The position numbers and the translations under genes are program-made. Positions 62,001-64,000 of a stretch of 64,000 nucleotides of DNA are shown here, one piece after another (positions within the stretch are counted from its first letter, which is position 1; every line of letters begins with the position of its first letter). This stretch comes from Zerene cesonia (taxonomy: Eukaryota > Arthropoda > Insecta > Lepidoptera > Pieridae): assembly GCF_012273895.1 (NCBI RefSeq), contig NC_052106.1:3968001-4032000 (forward strand), read 5' to 3'. The notes beneath the pieces are model-generated. The model was not told the origin of the DNA. It saw only the letters and a program-made list of their open reading frames with translations, and ran no database searches.

Positions 62001-62224
62001 AAGCGCCATCTATCGTATCGGCTTAAAACTTCAAACTGTCAAAATAAATGTAGGCTATATTAGTTTACATTTTTTCCGACAGGCGGCAACACGTAGCGGC
62101 GCCATGGAGCTCTACAGCGACAGGTGGCGCTCGCGCTCAACACGAACTTTTCGAGTTACTAGAACGAGTACAATGTTCCCGTCTCGATGACCAGAGGGCG
62201 GTACTACCGCCGTATTTTTCACAG
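62001..62224 (+). promoter_or_regulatory. GC-rich island: CTCF-like cluster and first-exon candidate
   Basis: Three CTCF-like motifs lie within about 200 bases: AGCGCCATCTATCG (62002-62015, minus-strand sense), CAGGTGGCGCTC (62121-62132) and GACCAGAGGGCGGTACT (62189-62205). The segment from about 62080 is GC-rich. It ends in CACAG/GTAAGT, a consensus donor (GT at 62225). An upstream ORF of 28 codons (62104-62190, start context GCGCCATGG) overlaps by ATGA a second ATG (62187) whose frame is open into the donor. Reads as promoter/insulator plus 5' exon of a plus-strand gene; an eroded transposon is the alternative. Confidence 0.4.
62187..62224 (+). CDS. Candidate first coding exon (MTRGRYYRRIFH...)
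   Basis: From the ATG at 62187 twelve codons (MTRGRYYRRIFH) plus two bases run straight into the donor at 62225, leaving in phase 2. Upstream is the 28-codon ORF ending at 62190. Short and basic; no family recognised. TTTTTCACAG directly before GTAAGT could also act as an acceptor, making this a second recursive-site-like junction. Weak evidence for translation. Confidence 0.2.
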
Positions 62225-63599
62225 GTAAGTTTTATGTTACCGTATAACTACATCACAATAATTAATTGATTACTTAAATACAAAAAAATGTTGTACATAA
62301 CATTTATTCTAATGTCAAATAATTTTTATGCAAAATCGTATTGCCCGAAGGTTATCAATCGTTTATGGAGATACCTACCTACGTGAATGGTTTTATTTTT
62401 TATATTGTTAATTGTATATTTCTTATTTATACCTGGTTAATAAAGGGGCACAATAATGCATTCAGCGAAGAATAAATCGAAAATTAGATTCACAAATTGT
62501 TAACGGACCCAAAGGCCAAGTTCGCCGGTCAAGCAATGTTACGGCGGATTTTCTACGACCGCTGTCTTGGGGTCAACTCTAACGTTTTTCCATAGAAATA
62601 ATTGACGGAAGTTCGATGTAATGATAAAGGCAACCGAGGGTGGTAAACGGAGCATGTCGAGATTACCTCTGGCCTGTCAGTCTACGGGGCTATTGTTCGA
62701 ACGTCTTCAGTTTTTTGTTGCAGCCATTTTTGACGGTTGAAATTCTTCAACTGTTTATCTGACGCTCTAAGGGATATTATAATATGTTCGTTGGCGTATA
62801 CTTGTTTGCAGATAGATAATTATGGCTAAGAAAAAATACTTTTATATGAAAAAAGTACGGCAGTTAAGTAAGTTCTCATGAGGTGCATGTGCAAAGGCAT
62901 ATAGGTAAAGACCTATTCGCATCTTCCTTTCCATCTTAGACGAAATTCAAGTTAATTATTTAATAAAATTCAATTAGAAGGCAAATAAATAATTTTTCCT
63001 TTTGTACCATTTGTGTATTTTTAGAATTCGAATAAATATATATATTAAAAAAAAATGCTGAATAATTCGCTCTTCTCAGCAGAAGAAAAGAACGTTTCGA
63101 TTTTAATAAAAATCGACACAATAAAATTTCTGCGGAATAAACCTGTATTTGGCTTGCGCTAAAACGGATGGAATTAGGTATGTAAACAGGGCATTTATAA
63201 GTGACAATGAATATTGTTAAAATTGAAAAGAAAAAGTTAATGTATATTACAAAAATTAGCAAATTTCTGCATTTTGAAAACACGTTATATATTATCTTTA
63301 CAACTACATACTTACATAACAACTCATAAATATTAATTCGTAGCTAAGATTTTGATCTCCCTATTAATATTAATGAGTTATAAATGTTGATATTATGTAC
63401 ACTATCCTTAATTTAGACAACGAATACATAAAATTACCTACTGTTTCAGCTATACTGTGTGGTAATATTAAAAATGCACCCTCTGAATTCGAATCATTAT
63501 TTTATTCTGAGGTTTAATCCCCCGGATTCATTCTACGTGTAATTATTAAATTATACATTTATAAGAACGTTTAAAATCGACAATACTTTTTCGTGAATT
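62225..63599. other. Non-coding stretch, possibly start of an intron
   Basis: A further GC-richer patch at 62505-62720 has a 36-codon stop-free stretch but no ATG or splice pair I trust. The 120-codon minus-strand frame at 62960-63322 opens with TTG, is low-complexity and hydrophobic, and is not called. Confidence 0.4.
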
Positions 63600-63639
63600 A
63601 CACTGGTTTATAAAGAAAGAATTCTTTATAAACCAGTGT
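63600..63639. repeat. Perfect inverted repeat (18-bp arms, 4-base loop)
   Basis: ACACTGGTTTATAAAGAA (63600-63617), loop AGAA, then the exact complement (63622-63639). Same layout as the hairpins at 19.4 and 45.1 kb. Confidence 0.95.
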
Positions 63640-63755
63640 TTTTTTATAAACTTACCGTATTTATAATGAATATTTGTTTGAATTGAAAAAAACGTTTGAT
63701 GTTGAATAGACGATTAACTTACGAAGGCGGTGGGCTAAAATATAATGTACGTCAT

Positions 63756-63782
63756 GAGTGAAACCGCGGGGCATAGGTAGTA
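63756..63782 (-). repeat. Head fragment of family A
   Basis: GAGTGAAACCGCGGGGCATA then GGTAGTA is the reverse complement of the family A head (CTAGCTGCGCCCCGCGGTTT) with small changes. No body follows. Confidence 0.5.
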
Positions 63783-64000
63783 ATAAATAACAACAGAAGT
63801 TGGAAGCTAGGCCGGCATAGTTTAAAATAATATTTCTGAGTAATTTATAAACATTTATTTAGACTATTATTAGTTGACTAAACATATCGATATGACGTTG
63901 CTTTTAACTTTTAAAAATTTAATTCCGATCTCATTGTTTATATTACAACGTGCGCGGTGTTCTAAGAAAATATTTATAAATTGACGTAGTTCAGTACAAG
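63783..64000. other. AT-rich end of window
   Basis: Nothing recognised. Confidence 0.5.

Noticed and set aside
62960..63322. 120-codon minus-strand frame
   Set aside because: Opens with TTG, low-complexity hydrophobic composition expected from T/A-rich DNA, no domain or splice signals.
1..64000. Telomeric TTAGG arrays, satellite DNA or viral genes
   Set aside because: No TTAGG tandem array, no long satellite monomers and no viral coding sequence were seen.

Overview
This is an AT-rich, gene-poor stretch of eukaryotic nuclear DNA, almost certainly from a moth or butterfly (Lepidoptera). The assignment rests on the repeats: several copies of short dispersed elements with lepidopteran hallmarks (heads like CTAGCTGCGCCCCGCGG, tails like TTTATAATATTAGTAGGAT), a BMC1-type non-LTR 3' end, tRNA-derived SINEs and a LINE ORF2 C-terminus. 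I found no complete, recognisable protein-coding gene on either strand. The long reading frames are either chance frames or artefacts of two 1000-base runs of N. The window is therefore best read as intergenic DNA or, more likely, part of one or more very long introns.

Layout. 1-5 kb: AT-rich DNA, one unconvincing small ORF, and a repeat cluster (two head-type repeats, two copies of the AAAGCTGGTGCCTCCC family D and a tRNA-derived SINE). 5-16 kb: mostly featureless, with a CTCF-like site at 5.2 kb and repeats at 6.7, 7.2, 12.5, 14.1, 14.4 and 16.2 kb. 16.65 kb: a pyrimidine tract ending in ACAG directly joined to GTAAGT, the signature of a recursive splice site; a 46-nt acidic micro-exon is the alternative reading. 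18.7-19.07 kb: a 5'-truncated LINE on the minus strand, flanked by a perfect 13-bp target-site duplication. 21.8-22.65 kb: a spliced-exon-like segment and a GC-rich, CCAAT-containing, promoter-like patch ending in a strong splice donor. 26-45 kb: one weak exon candidate and about a dozen old repeats, including a BMC1-type 3' end with poly(A). 45.1 kb: a perfect 25-bp hairpin. 47-49 kb: a SINE, a mariner-like terminus running into the first N gap, then another family D repeat. 49-59 kb: sparse. 59.4-60.4 kb: the second N gap, whose two flanks carry the same 77 bp, so the gap is probably an unmerged contig overlap. 62.0-62.23 kb: a GC-rich island with three CTCF-like motifs and a second promoter/first-exon candidate ending in ACAG/GTAAGT.

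The splice-type candidates I rate highest are all on the plus strand, which fits one or more plus-strand genes with very long introns. I cannot name such a gene. No CRISPR array, bacterial operon, viral genome or obviously new molecular system is visible. The points most worth following are the recursive splice candidate, the two promoter/first-exon islands, the three perfect short-loop hairpins and the mis-sized assembly gap. All calls come from reading the sequence by eye; repeat family names are from memory of lepidopteran genomes.
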